DNA of 64,000 nt from Flavobacteriaceae bacterium (GTDB lineage Bacteria > Bacteroidota > Bacteroidia > Flavobacteriales > Flavobacteriaceae), in contig JABDNT010000002.1 in NCBI GenBank assembly GCA_013043685.1, forward strand, positions 146,505 to 210,504, given 5' to 3'. This document shows, in pieces, positions 47,046-55,141 of the stretch. The position numbers were made by a program, and so were the translations under genes. How positions within the stretch are numbered: position 1 is the first letter of the stretch; every line of letters begins with the position of its first letter. The notes beneath the pieces were generated by a model. It saw nothing but the letters and a program-made list of their open reading frames with translations, searched no databases and had not been told where the DNA came from.

Positions 47046-48010
47046 TACCCAAGTTTTTCACGTACCCTGTCAAGAACCCCATTTGCCACTACGGTTGCTT
47101 TTGCTGCGCCGGAAGCCAATATGGCCTCAATTTCATCAGTATGGTTCATAAAATGGGTATACTTTTCCCTGGCTACCGAGTATTGATCCAGCAATACATC
47201 GTACAAGGCCTGTTTCGCATGGCCATATCCATAACCCCCATTCAGGTAATTTGCTCGCATTGTTGCTGTTTCGTCTTCAGAGGCAATTAGCCTGTATAAG
47301 GCAAATACGTTGCAAGTGTCCGGATCCTTTGGGTCTTCCAGAGGTGTACTATCTGTTTGTATTCCCATAACCTGTTTCCGAAGTTTTTTATCAGGCAGAA
47401 ATATATCTATGATATTATCTTTCGACTTACTCATCTTACCTCCGTCGGTTCCGGGTACAAGCTTTGTATGTTCCTGAACTTTTACGTCGGGCAACACAAA
47501 TGTTTCGCCCATTTTTGCATGGAACCGGCTGGCAACATCACGTGTCATTTCAAGATGTTGCATCTGGTCTTTACCCACGGGAACTATATCAGCATCATAT
47601 AAGAGGATATCAGCAGCCATAAGCATAGGATATGTAAATAATCCTGCATTCACATCTTCCAGGCGATCTGCCTTGTCTTTAAAGGAATGTGCCAGGGTTA
47701 AACGCTGATACGGAAAAAAACAGCTGAGATACCACGATAGTTCAGTGACTTGTGGAATATCACTCTGGCGGTAGAAAACGGTCTTGTCGGTATCCAGTCC
47801 GAAAGCAAGCCAGGTAGCTGCGGTGCTGTAGGTGTTTTGCTTCAGGGTTTCAGGTTCTTTTATTTGCGTAAGGGAATGCATATCCGCAATGAAAAGAAAA
47901 GACTGATTTGATGGATTATTTGCCATTTTGATTGCGGGCAAGATCGCTCCCAAAATATTACCGAGATGCGGCGTTCCTGTACTTTGTATACCTGTTAGAA
48001 TTCGTGCCAT
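47042..48010 (-). CDS. trpS: Tryptophanyl-tRNA synthetase
   Basis: 322 residues, class I synthetase of the bacterial short type. HIGH-like motif TPHLGN at 13-18 and KMSKS at 192-196; the tryptophan- and adenylate-binding MLMAADILLYDADIVPVGKDQMQHLE-type region is spread over about 129-153. ATG at 48010, with a -7 box at 48060-48067. Convergent with dprA. Confidence 0.98.
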   Translation of the reverse strand: MARILTGIQSTGTPHLGNILGAILPAIKMANNPSNQSFLFIADMHSLTQIKEPETLKQNTYSTAATWLAFGLDTDKTVFYRQSDIPQVTELSWYLSCFFPYQRLTLAHSFKDKADRLEDVNAGLFTYPMLMAADILLYDADIVPVGKDQMQHLEMTRDVASRFHAKMGETFVLPDVKVQEHTKLVPGTDGGKMSKSKDNIIDIFLPDKKLRKQVMGIQTDSTPLEDPKDPDTCNVFALYRLIASEDETATMRANYLNGGYGYGHAKQALYDVLLDQYSVAREKYTHFMNHTDEIEAILASGAAKATVVANGVLDRVREKLGY

Positions 48011-48059
48011 AGTTGAAGCCTTCGATCTGTTATTGACTTTGTTTGCGCTGAAATTTCCG

Positions 48060-48067
48060 CAAAGTTA
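48060..48067 (-). promoter_or_regulatory. -7 promoter box of trpS
   Basis: Minus strand TAACTTTG, exact TAnnTTTG, giving a leader of about 45 nt before ATG 48010. Nearest upstream TTG is 25 nt away, longer than usual. Confidence 0.5.
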
Positions 48068-48100
48068 ATTTATTTGAGGTATTTGAATCACTCAATTCAC

Positions 48101-48108
48101 TATTTTTG
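48101..48108 (+). promoter_or_regulatory. -7 promoter box of plsC, near-leaderless
   Basis: TATTTTTG, exact TAnnTTTG, seven bases before ATG 48116. Excludes the in-frame TTG at 48074 as start if used. Confidence 0.55.
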
Positions 48109-48115
48109 GTCATCC

Positions 48116-48856
48116 ATGAGATTCTTCAGAAATATTTTCTTGCTGTTTTACAGGGTTTGGTTCTATATCCTGGTTACGGTCCCCATATTACTTCTCTTTC
48201 CAATATTGATCGTTAGCATTGCCTACGAGCGCTGGTACCCGTTCTTTTTCCGCCTCGCCAGGTTGTGGGCAAAGTTTATTCTTTTCGGAATGGGGCTTTA
48301 TCCGGTAGTGAAAAGAGATACGAAGATAAAGAAGGGCCGAAGCTATATGCTGGTGGCTAATCATACGTCCATGACGGATATTATGCTAATGCTGTATCTC
48401 TCCAGGAACCCATTTGTTTTTGTGGGGAAAAAGGAACTGGCTAAAATTCCGTTGTTCGGATTTTTCTACAAGCGGACCTGCATACTGGTGGATCGTGGCA
48501 GCGCAAAGAGCCGTCATGAGGTTTTTGTTCGGGCACAGAGAAAACTACAACAGGGCTTGAGTGTGTGCATCTTCCCGGAAGGAGGGGTGCCAGAGACGCA
48601 TGTCCTTTTGGATGAATTTAAAGATGGTGCTTTCAGGCTGGCTATTGAGTATAAGATCCCGCTAATTCCCCTTACATTTCACGATAATAAAAAACGTTTT
48701 TCCTATGATATTTTTTCTGAAGGCGGGCCCGGGAAACTTCGGGTAAGAATTCATGAAGAAATACCCACAGGCATATTGGAACAGGAAGATAAACGAATGC
48801 TTAAAAACCAGGTTAGGGCGATTATTCTGGACGAATTGGAGAATCCCAGTTTATAA
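48116..48856 (+). CDS. plsC: 1-acyl-sn-glycerol-3-phosphate acyltransferase
   Basis: 246 residues from ATG 48116. N-terminal membrane anchor (about 7-36), the catalytic HxxxxD motif NHTSMTD (His83, Asp88), the substrate-binding FPEGG motif near 160 and the PLIPLTF strand. Transfers a second acyl chain onto lysophosphatidate in phospholipid synthesis. A TTG 42 bases upstream would extend it by 14 residues but lies before the promoter box. Followed by a strong hairpin terminator. Confidence 0.9.
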   Translation: MRFFRNIFLLFYRVWFYILVTVPILLLFPILIVSIAYERWYPFFFRLARLWAKFILFGMGLYPVVKRDTKIKKGRSYMLVANHTSMTDIMLMLYLSRNPFVFVGKKELAKIPLFGFFYKRTCILVDRGSAKSRHEVFVRAQRKLQQGLSVCIFPEGGVPETHVLLDEFKDGAFRLAIEYKIPLIPLTFHDNKKRFSYDIFSEGGPGKLRVRIHEEIPTGILEQEDKRMLKNQVRAIILDELENPSL

Positions 48857-48860
48857 ACAA

Positions 48861-48893
48861 AAAAACCGCTCTATGGCGAAAAGAGCGGTTTTT
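48861..48893. terminator. Bidirectional terminator between plsC and the anti-sigma gene
   Basis: Stem AAAACCGCTCT / AGAGCGGTTTT (48862-48872 with 48882-48892), nine-base loop, T-rich tracts on both sides. Serves both convergent genes. Confidence 0.88.
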
Positions 48894-48944
48894 CTCATCA
48901 TTGTTTGTTTGGTATTTCCAAACCTAACCAACTAAAAAACTAAC

Positions 48945-50537
48945 CTAAAACTTAAAACTCAATCCGGTGTAAACCCCCATGTAGAAAGGATTAAAATCTA
49001 CAGAGGAATCCGAATACGGATTAAGCTGGTATTTAAACATAGGCTCAATATTAAACTTTAACCGTTTCGAGATTTTATAGTCGAAGCCTAAACCAATATT
49101 GGTTGTAAAGCTTAATGAATTCAAATTATTAGCCTCGCCCAGTACACTCCTGAATTCTCCTGCTTCTACCGACACCTCGCTGTCTCCAAGGAAAAGGGTA
49201 CTGAATCCACCAATCATGTTTATTCCAAATTTTTTATCCATCAGGGCATATTTCAGTTCCATAGGAACTTCATAATATCTTATACTTTGATTAATAAAAG
49301 CGTCGGCTCCACCAGCTTTAGGAGTTATCACCCCAAAATCTCCTTCCGAAGAAGGCCTTAAACTACCTTTATCTACAGCAATAAGCACCTGGCCACTACT
49401 CCTGCCGTAATTTACAGATTGCAGTCCTGCCGTAGGAGGCCCTATACCTAATTCCACATCTCCGGTGCTGTAACTAAGGTTCACATTATTAATACCGGTT
49501 CGGATGCTTAATTTTTCTGAAATTGCGTAACTCACTGCTGCACCATAACTGAAATTCACATCTCCGCTTTGAGAGTTGTCCGCGAAGGTCGGGTCCAGTG
49601 AAGAACCATTCCCGAAAGAAGAATAATAGACAGGCCCGACGTTTGGCGACACCTCCCAGCGATCTTTTGGCCCTTCTTTTATTGCGACAGCATCCTCTAT
49701 TTCTTCATTCTCTTCTATTGCATCGAAAATAGATTTCTTTTCTTCCTCCTTCACTTCTTCTTCATCGACCTCTGCATCTTCTTCAACAGCTACTGCTTCT
49801 TCGGCTTTCTTTTCGATGATTTCAGTTTCTTTTTTAATCAAAGGGTCTGTTGTCTTCTCCTCTTTTTGATCGACTCCGGTCTTGGCTATTTTTTCGGTTT
49901 CTATCTTATTTGTTTCCGGATCGGTTACTTTATCCAGTTGGTTCTTATCCGTGATCTTCTTATCCCTTACTTTTTCTTTAGAAACAGCATCAACGACAGC
50001 ATCTTTTTTCTCATTCAGATCATTTATAATCTCCTTGTCTCTAAGGATCGGATCTTTTTGCACGTTGCTTTTTTTCTTTTCTGAAGACTTGTTTTCCACA
50101 GCCACAGTGGATTCATCCTGGCTATCTTGGTTCAGAACGGCTTCTTTAGATTCGTTGTTCGTGTAGACCTTTTGGTCATCTGCTATATTTTCAACTTTTT
50201 CCGAATCCTTTTCCGTTGCTATTTCCGAATCCTGGGATTTTGCGTCGGTGAGAACATCTTTAGACGCATCGTTGGAAACTTTTTCTGTTTTAGTATTTTC
50301 ATCTGTAACCTGGATTGGATCATCGCCATTGTTCAACACAGAATTTCCAATGGTAAGGAGCAAAGCAAGCAATGCGGCAACACCTCCTAATTTCCACCAT
50401 ATCGGAATCACTTTGCGGTCCTCTTTTTCCTTTTTAAGCTGGGCCTGAATATTGGTCCAGGCATCAGGAGGAGGAGTGGCCTCAAAGTTTTGGAAGCGTT
50501 CCTGGAAAAGCTTATCTATTTGCTTTTTTTCCTTCAT
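48945..50537 (-). CDS. Dual-membrane-spanning anti-sigma factor-like protein (Dma type)
   Basis: 530 residues in three parts. A short N-terminal cytoplasmic part (1-43) with FEATPPPDAWTNIQAQL resembles Bacteroidota anti-sigma N termini; one inner-membrane helix follows (about 44-64). A 220-residue, highly charged Lys/Glu/Asp/Val-rich linker (70-290) leads to an outer-membrane beta-barrel (about 292-530) with alternating strands and a C-terminal phenylalanine. So one chain appears to span inner membrane, periplasm and outer membrane, as described for Dma proteins of Bacteroides. Six bases after its ECF sigma gene. Function as sensor of outer-membrane state is inferred. Confidence 0.75.
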   Translation of the reverse strand: MKEKKQIDKLFQERFQNFEATPPPDAWTNIQAQLKKEKEDRKVIPIWWKLGGVAALLALLLTIGNSVLNNGDDPIQVTDENTKTEKVSNDASKDVLTDAKSQDSEIATEKDSEKVENIADDQKVYTNNESKEAVLNQDSQDESTVAVENKSSEKKKSNVQKDPILRDKEIINDLNEKKDAVVDAVSKEKVRDKKITDKNQLDKVTDPETNKIETEKIAKTGVDQKEEKTTDPLIKKETEIIEKKAEEAVAVEEDAEVDEEEVKEEEKKSIFDAIEENEEIEDAVAIKEGPKDRWEVSPNVGPVYYSSFGNGSSLDPTFADNSQSGDVNFSYGAAVSYAISEKLSIRTGINNVNLSYSTGDVELGIGPPTAGLQSVNYGRSSGQVLIAVDKGSLRPSSEGDFGVITPKAGGADAFINQSIRYYEVPMELKYALMDKKFGINMIGGFSTLFLGDSEVSVEAGEFRSVLGEANNLNSLSFTTNIGLGFDYKISKRLKFNIEPMFKYQLNPYSDSSVDFNPFYMGVYTGLSFKF

Positions 50538-50543
50538 CAGTGC

Positions 50544-51074
50544 TTACGCTTGTTCGTTGTTATAGATTTCTATTTTTTGCTTCAGGATCATTCGTGCTCT
50601 TGCCAGGTTAGATTTAGACGTTCCATCACTAATTCCTAACATTTGTGCTATCTCTTTATGAGAGTAATCATCCAGCACATACAAATTGAACACCAGGCGA
50701 TACCTGTCCGGTAATTCCTGTATGATCTTCAGAAGAAAATCCAGTGGAATGGAATTATCTTCCACTTCCACATCTTCATCCTCGATCTGCCCTTCGTTCG
50801 TTATGTCAAATGCACGTTTTTTCCTGTACTTCTGAAGAGCGGTGTTCACGGTGATCCGTTTGATCCAGCCTTCAAAAGAACCTTTTCCTTTAAATTGCTC
50901 AATACGATTGAAAATAGTAAGAAATGAATCCTGTAAATTATCCTGTGCTTCAGCATAATTAGGGGAATACTTGAGACAAATGGAGAACAGCGTATTTGAG
51001 TACTTCTTATACAGCTCTTCCTGTGCCGTAGCATCCTGCTTCTTACATTGTATGATGAGCTCCTCTAAAGTCAA
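50544..51074 (-). CDS. ECF sigma factor (sigma-70 family)
   Basis: 176 residues. Region 2 (about 22-90) has YSPNYAEAQDNLQDSFLTIFNRIEQF and GWIKRITVNTALQKYRKK; region 4 (about 118-168) has LPDRYRLVFNLYVLDDYSHKEIAQMLGISDGTSKSNLARARMIL with the helix-turn-helix. No regions 1 or 3, as in ECF sigma factors. ATG start at 51074. Its partner downstream gene (six bases away) is expected to sequester it. No TAnnTTTG box is obvious in the 125 bp upstream, compatible with autoregulation from a different promoter. Confidence 0.92.
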   Translation of the reverse strand: MTLEELIIQCKKQDATAQEELYKKYSNTLFSICLKYSPNYAEAQDNLQDSFLTIFNRIEQFKGKGSFEGWIKRITVNTALQKYRKKRAFDITNEGQIEDEDVEVEDNSIPLDFLLKIIQELPDRYRLVFNLYVLDDYSHKEIAQMLGISDGTSKSNLARARMILKQKIEIYNNEQA

Positions 51075-51199
51075 ATGCAGTACCTTGATTAATTTATGCT
51101 ATACCTTACCAAACTTTGAAAGTAGGCAACCATAATAACCAGGGTTTCTACACAGGGTAGATGCCACGGGATTAAAAGGGTTGCGTAGTCCTATAAAGA

Positions 51200-52207
51200 T
51201 TATGCCTGGACAGCTTCAATAGCTTCTTTAATTTTTTGTTCCAGTTCCTCCATAAGCTCTGGATTGTCTTCCAGTAAGGTTTTTACGGCATCTCTACCCT
51301 GGCCTAATTTGGTGTCATCATAACTAAACCAGGAGCCACTTTTCTTAACGATTTCAAAGGCCACTCCCAAGTCAATGATCTCGCCAACTTTGGAGATTCC
51401 GGTACCATACATGATATCAAATTCGGCTGTTTTGAACGGTGGGGCTACTTTATTCTTTACAACTTTCACCCGGGTCTTATTCCCCTTTGCTTCGCTGTTA
51501 GAGTCCTTGATTTGAGTGGAGCGTCTTATATCCAGGCGTACGGAAGCGTAAAATTTTAGTGCGTTACCACCCGTAGTTGTTTCCGGATTCCCAAACATCA
51601 CTCCAATCTTCTCACGTAACTGGTTTATAAATATTACCGTGCACTTTGTTTTGCTGATAGAGCCGGTCAATTTCCTTAGTGCCTGCGACATTAAACGGGC
51701 ATGAAGTCCCATTTTACTGTCTCCCATTTCCCCTTCGATCTCACTCTTGGGGGTTAAGGCAGCTACTGAATCTATAATAATAATATCGATAGCGCCACTG
51801 CGAATTAAATTATCCGCAATTTCCAGGGCTTGCTCCCCATTATCGGGTTGAGAAATAATTAAGTTTTCTATATCTATCCCAAGCTTTTCAGCATAATAGC
51901 GATCGAACGCATGTTCCGCGTCTATAAAAGCAGCAATACCACCTTTTTTCTGGGCTTCCGCAATGGCGTGTAATGTCAAGGTTGTTTTTCCAGAAGATTC
52001 CGGGCCGTAGATCTCGACTACTCTTCCACGAGGGTATCCTCCTACTCCCAGGGCAATATCCAATCCGAGCGATCCGGTAGGGATTACCTCGACTTCCTGA
52101 ACAGCTGTGTCACCCATTTTCATGACAGTTCCTTTGCCATAGGTTTTGTCCAGCTTGTCTAAAGTTAGTTTTAATGCTTTTAATTTCGCCTCTTTTTCGT
52201 TACTCAT
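51200..52207 (-). CDS. recA: Recombinase RecA
   Basis: 335 residues. Walker A GPESSGKT at 68-75, [15 protein letters not shown] (Walker B region), and the L2 loop [28 protein letters not shown]. Complete core with a short C-terminal acidic tail ([15 protein letters not shown]). Forms filaments on single-stranded DNA for recombination and SOS induction. ATG start. The 160 bp upstream shared with trhO show no exact TAnnTTTG box. Confidence 0.99.
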   Translation of the reverse strand: MSNEKEAKLKALKLTLDKLDKTYGKGTVMKMGDTAVQEVEVIPTGSLGLDIALGVGGYPRGRVVEIYGPESSGKTTLTLHAIAEAQKKGGIAAFIDAEHAFDRYYAEKLGIDIENLIISQPDNGEQALEIADNLIRSGAIDIIIIDSVAALTPKSEIEGEMGDSKMGLHARLMSQALRKLTGSISKTKCTVIFINQLREKIGVMFGNPETTTGGNALKFYASVRLDIRRSTQIKDSNSEAKGNKTRVKVVKNKVAPPFKTAEFDIMYGTGISKVGEIIDLGVAFEIVKKSGSWFSYDDTKLGQGRDAVKTLLEDNPELMEELEQKIKEAIEAVQA

Positions 52208-52368
52208 TGTTTAAAATTTTATTAGGGAGTCAATAGGCTAAGTTACTATTTCTTTGTGTTGGTAGCAAAAGGAAAAATGGGGCGTCCGCATTTTTTGTTA
52301 ACAAGATTGAAAAGTGTAATTTTACACCCTATTTACCGAACAATCTTTTCACTAAAATCGAGTATAGC

Positions 52369-53400
52369 ATGCAACTGTACAACACCTTAAGTGCAAAAGA
52401 AAGAGCCGCTTTGCTGGAAGAGGCCGGAGAGGACCGGCTAACTCTTTCTTTTTATCAATACGCCAAAATTGGCAATCCTGAACTCTTCAGAAATCACCTG
52501 TTTATCGCCTGGAACGACATGGATGTTTTGGGCAGAATTTATGTAGCGAATGAAGGAATTAACGCGCAATTATCTGTGCCAGCTAAAAATTTCGAAACGT
52601 TTAAGAAATTTTTGGACGGCATTTATTTTCTGAAGGATGTACGCCTCAACATCGCCATAGAGCAAGACCTTAAATCTTTTCTTAAACTGAAAGTTAAAGT
52701 TAGGCACAAGATTGTGGCCGATGGATTGAACGATGATACTTTCGATGTTCGAGACAAAGGAATTCATGTGAATGCCGAAAAGTTCAATGAGCTTATAGAA
52801 GATCCTGATACGGTTCTCGTCGATATGCGCAATCATTATGAAAGCGAGATCGGACATTTTCAAGGGGCTATTACTCCCGATGTTGATACCTTCAGGGATT
52901 CGCTGGACATCATAGAGGAAGACTTATCAGAACACAAGGAGGACAAAAACCTGGTGATGTATTGTACCGGAGGAATACGCTGTGAAAAAGCCAGCGCTTA
53001 TTATAAACACAAAGGATTTAAAAAGGTATTTCAGCTGGAAGGAGGCATCATAGAATACGCAAGGCAGGTTCAGAAAAAAGGTCTGGAGAATAAGTTTTTA
53101 GGGAAGAATTTCGTTTTTGATCACCGGCGGGGAGAACGTATTTCCCAGGAGATCATTGCCAATTGCCATCAGTGCGGGAAACCGTGTGATACTCATGTGA
53201 ATTGTGCAAATGAAGCCTGTCACCTTTTGTTTATCCAATGTGATGAATGCGCGGATAAAATGGAAAACTGCTGTAGTGAGGAATGTGTTGAGGTTATCCA
53301 TTTACCGTATGAAGAGCAAAAAAAGAGAAGAAGCGGGACTCACAACAGTAACAAGATTTTCAAAAAAGGCCGTTCGGAAAAACTAAAATTTAAAAAATAA
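52369..53400 (+). CDS. trhO: tRNA uridine 5-hydroxylase TrhO (rhodanese family)
   Basis: 343 residues (UPF0176). N-terminal acylphosphatase-like domain with RIYVANEGINAQLSVP, then a rhodanese domain (about 135-235) with the active loop YCTGGIRCEKA, catalytic Cys199. The C-terminal part has a cysteine cluster (CHQCGKPC, CANEAC, CDEC, CC) that likely binds a metal, as in other full-length members, and a basic end. Makes 5-hydroxyuridine at tRNA position 34 using prephenate in the characterised enzymes. ATG start, divergent from recA. Confidence 0.93.
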   Translation: MQLYNTLSAKERAALLEEAGEDRLTLSFYQYAKIGNPELFRNHLFIAWNDMDVLGRIYVANEGINAQLSVPAKNFETFKKFLDGIYFLKDVRLNIAIEQDLKSFLKLKVKVRHKIVADGLNDDTFDVRDKGIHVNAEKFNELIEDPDTVLVDMRNHYESEIGHFQGAITPDVDTFRDSLDIIEEDLSEHKEDKNLVMYCTGGIRCEKASAYYKHKGFKKVFQLEGGIIEYARQVQKKGLENKFLGKNFVFDHRRGERISQEIIANCHQCGKPCDTHVNCANEACHLLFIQCDECADKMENCCSEECVEVIHLPYEEQKKRRSGTHNSNKIFKKGRSEKLKFKK

Positions 53401-53455
53401 GGCATCATAGGATTTTTGGTATCTTTACAGGGTTGAGTAATTGTTTAATCTACGT

Positions 53456-53477
53456 CCCGCTTTCAATTTAAAGTGGG
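53456..53477 (+). other. Hairpin before ricT
   Basis: Stem CCCGCTTT / AAAGTGGG with one G-U pair, six-base loop, 15 nt before the ricT ATG. No clear T-tract, so either a weak terminator for trhO or a leader structure. Confidence 0.4.
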
Positions 53478-53492
53478 CTTTATATATAAAAT

Positions 53493-54659
53493 ATGGGCTG
53501 TACAAGCTGTGCTACGGGTGCCGACGGACAGCCAAAAGGATGCAGGAACAATGGAACCTGTGGTTCTGATGGCTGTAATAAACTCACGGTATTCGACTGG
53601 CTTTCAAACATGTCACTTCCGGGGGATCAAAAACCCTTTAACGCAGTGGAGGTGCGCTTCAAGAACGGAAGAAAACATTTCTATCAGTTTTTAGAGAACT
53701 TATCCCTAAGTATTGGTGATGTGGTCGCTACCGAGGCTTCTCCCGGTCACGATATAGGAATTGTGACACTTACAGGCGAACTGGTGCGTGTTCAGATGAA
53801 AAAGAAGAACCAACCATCAGATATTTCGGCTTTACCCAAAATTTATAGAAAGGCAACTCAAAAAGATATCGATATCTGGCAGAAATGCCGGAATAAAGAA
53901 CTGGACGTACAAAAACAATCACGTGAAATTGCAATGGCGCTAGGGCTTAAAATGAAGATCAGCGATGTTGAGTACCAGGGGGATGGATCCAAGGCTATTT
54001 TCTATTATACTGCCGAAGAGCGCGTGGATTTCAGACAGCTGATCAAAGATTTTGCCAGGGCCTTTAGCACAAGAATTGAGATGAAGCAAGTAGGTTTCCG
54101 TCAGGAAGCTGCTCGATTGGGAGGAATAGGGTCCTGCGGAAGAGAATTATGCTGTTCCACCTGGTTAACGGATTTCAGATCGGTAAATACTTCGGCAGCG
54201 CGCTACCAGCAACTATCCCTTAATCCGCAAAAGCTAGCCGGACAATGCGGGAAACTAAAATGCTGTCTTAATTACGAACTCGATACGTACCTGGAAGCTC
54301 TCGATGAATTTCCAAAGACAGATATCAAACTGAAAACTGAAAAGGGAACTGCCAGTTGTCAGAAAATAGATATTTTTAAAAGGTTAATGTGGTTTGCATA
54401 TGATAACGATGGTATGAATTGGCATCAGTTGCAAGTGGATAAAGTAAATGAGATAGCCGCAATTAACCGTAAAGGAAAAACCGTAACCAGTATTGAGGAA
54501 TATATCGAGGATCTAGTGATCCCGGACAGTAAGCTTTTTAACAATGTGGTAGGTCAGGATAGCCTGACTCGTTTCGATCAACCTCAAAGAAGAAGAAAGA
54601 AGCGTCGCAATAAAAGTCGAAACAGAAATAGAAACCGAAACACTCAGAAGAATGGGTAA
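53493..54659 (+). CDS. ricT: PSP1 / RicT family protein
   Basis: 388 residues. N terminus with a Cys cluster (CTSC, CRNNGTCGSDGC), the PSP1 core (about 50-150), and the second Cys set GRELCCSTW and CGKLKCCLNYE (about 215-265) typical of RicT, the iron-sulfur subunit of the Ric (YmcA-YlbF-YaaT) complex that modifies RNase Y action in Bacillus. The C-terminal tail is very basic (RRRKKRRNKSRNRNRNRN), suggesting RNA contact. In Bacteroidota the partner genes differ, so the role here is inferred. Overlaps gldH by eight bases. Confidence 0.9.
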   Translation: MGCTSCATGADGQPKGCRNNGTCGSDGCNKLTVFDWLSNMSLPGDQKPFNAVEVRFKNGRKHFYQFLENLSLSIGDVVATEASPGHDIGIVTLTGELVRVQMKKKNQPSDISALPKIYRKATQKDIDIWQKCRNKELDVQKQSREIAMALGLKMKISDVEYQGDGSKAIFYYTAEERVDFRQLIKDFARAFSTRIEMKQVGFRQEAARLGGIGSCGRELCCSTWLTDFRSVNTSAARYQQLSLNPQKLAGQCGKLKCCLNYELDTYLEALDEFPKTDIKLKTEKGTASCQKIDIFKRLMWFAYDNDGMNWHQLQVDKVNEIAAINRKGKTVTSIEEYIEDLVIPDSKLFNNVVGQDSLTRFDQPQRRRKKRRNKSRNRNRNRNTQKNG

Positions 54660-55137
54660 GGCGATTATATTGATGTTATTTTGCGGCTTACTGATTTCAT
54701 GCAATCAGGCAATTGTAGTTTCAGACACCCACACTATGCCGGGATATTGGGATAAAGATGAGAAGATTGAGTTCATCATCCCGCAATTAGATTCCTTAAA
54801 GCAATACAACGTTTTTGTGAATATTCGAAACACAAATGACTATCCTTTCAATAACTTATTTATTATAGTTTCGATGGAATTTCCGTATGGCAAGACTATA
54901 GTAGATACCCTCGAATATAAAATGGCTTATCCTAACGGAGAATGGATGGGGGAAGGAATAGGAAACGTAAAAGACAATAAACTCTGGTATAAAGAGAATG
55001 TTTCTTTTTTTGAGGATGGCAATTATAACATAACTATAACACATGCGGTTCGCAATAACGGTGAGGTTGAAGGCGTTAGCAGACTTGAAGGAATTACCGA
55101 TGTTGGCTACAGCATTGAAGAAGTAACACAAGATTAA
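54652..55137 (+). CDS. gldH: Gliding motility lipoprotein GldH
   Basis: 161 residues. Lipobox LLISC (Cys17), then the GldH pattern GYWDKDEKIEFIIPQ and YNVFVNIRNTNDYPFNNLF; the conserved GEWMGEGIG-KDNKLWYKENVSF region lies near 98-124. Envelope lipoprotein required for gliding in Flavobacterium johnsoniae, part of the gld set linked to type IX secretion. The order ricT-gldH-PBP1A is familiar from other flavobacteria. ATG start overlapping ricT; four bases before the PBP1A gene. Confidence 0.92.
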   Translation: MGKAIILMLFCGLLISCNQAIVVSDTHTMPGYWDKDEKIEFIIPQLDSLKQYNVFVNIRNTNDYPFNNLFIIVSMEFPYGKTIVDTLEYKMAYPNGEWMGEGIGNVKDNKLWYKENVSFFEDGNYNITITHAVRNNGEVEGVSRLEGITDVGYSIEEVTQD

Positions 55138-55141
55138 AGCA

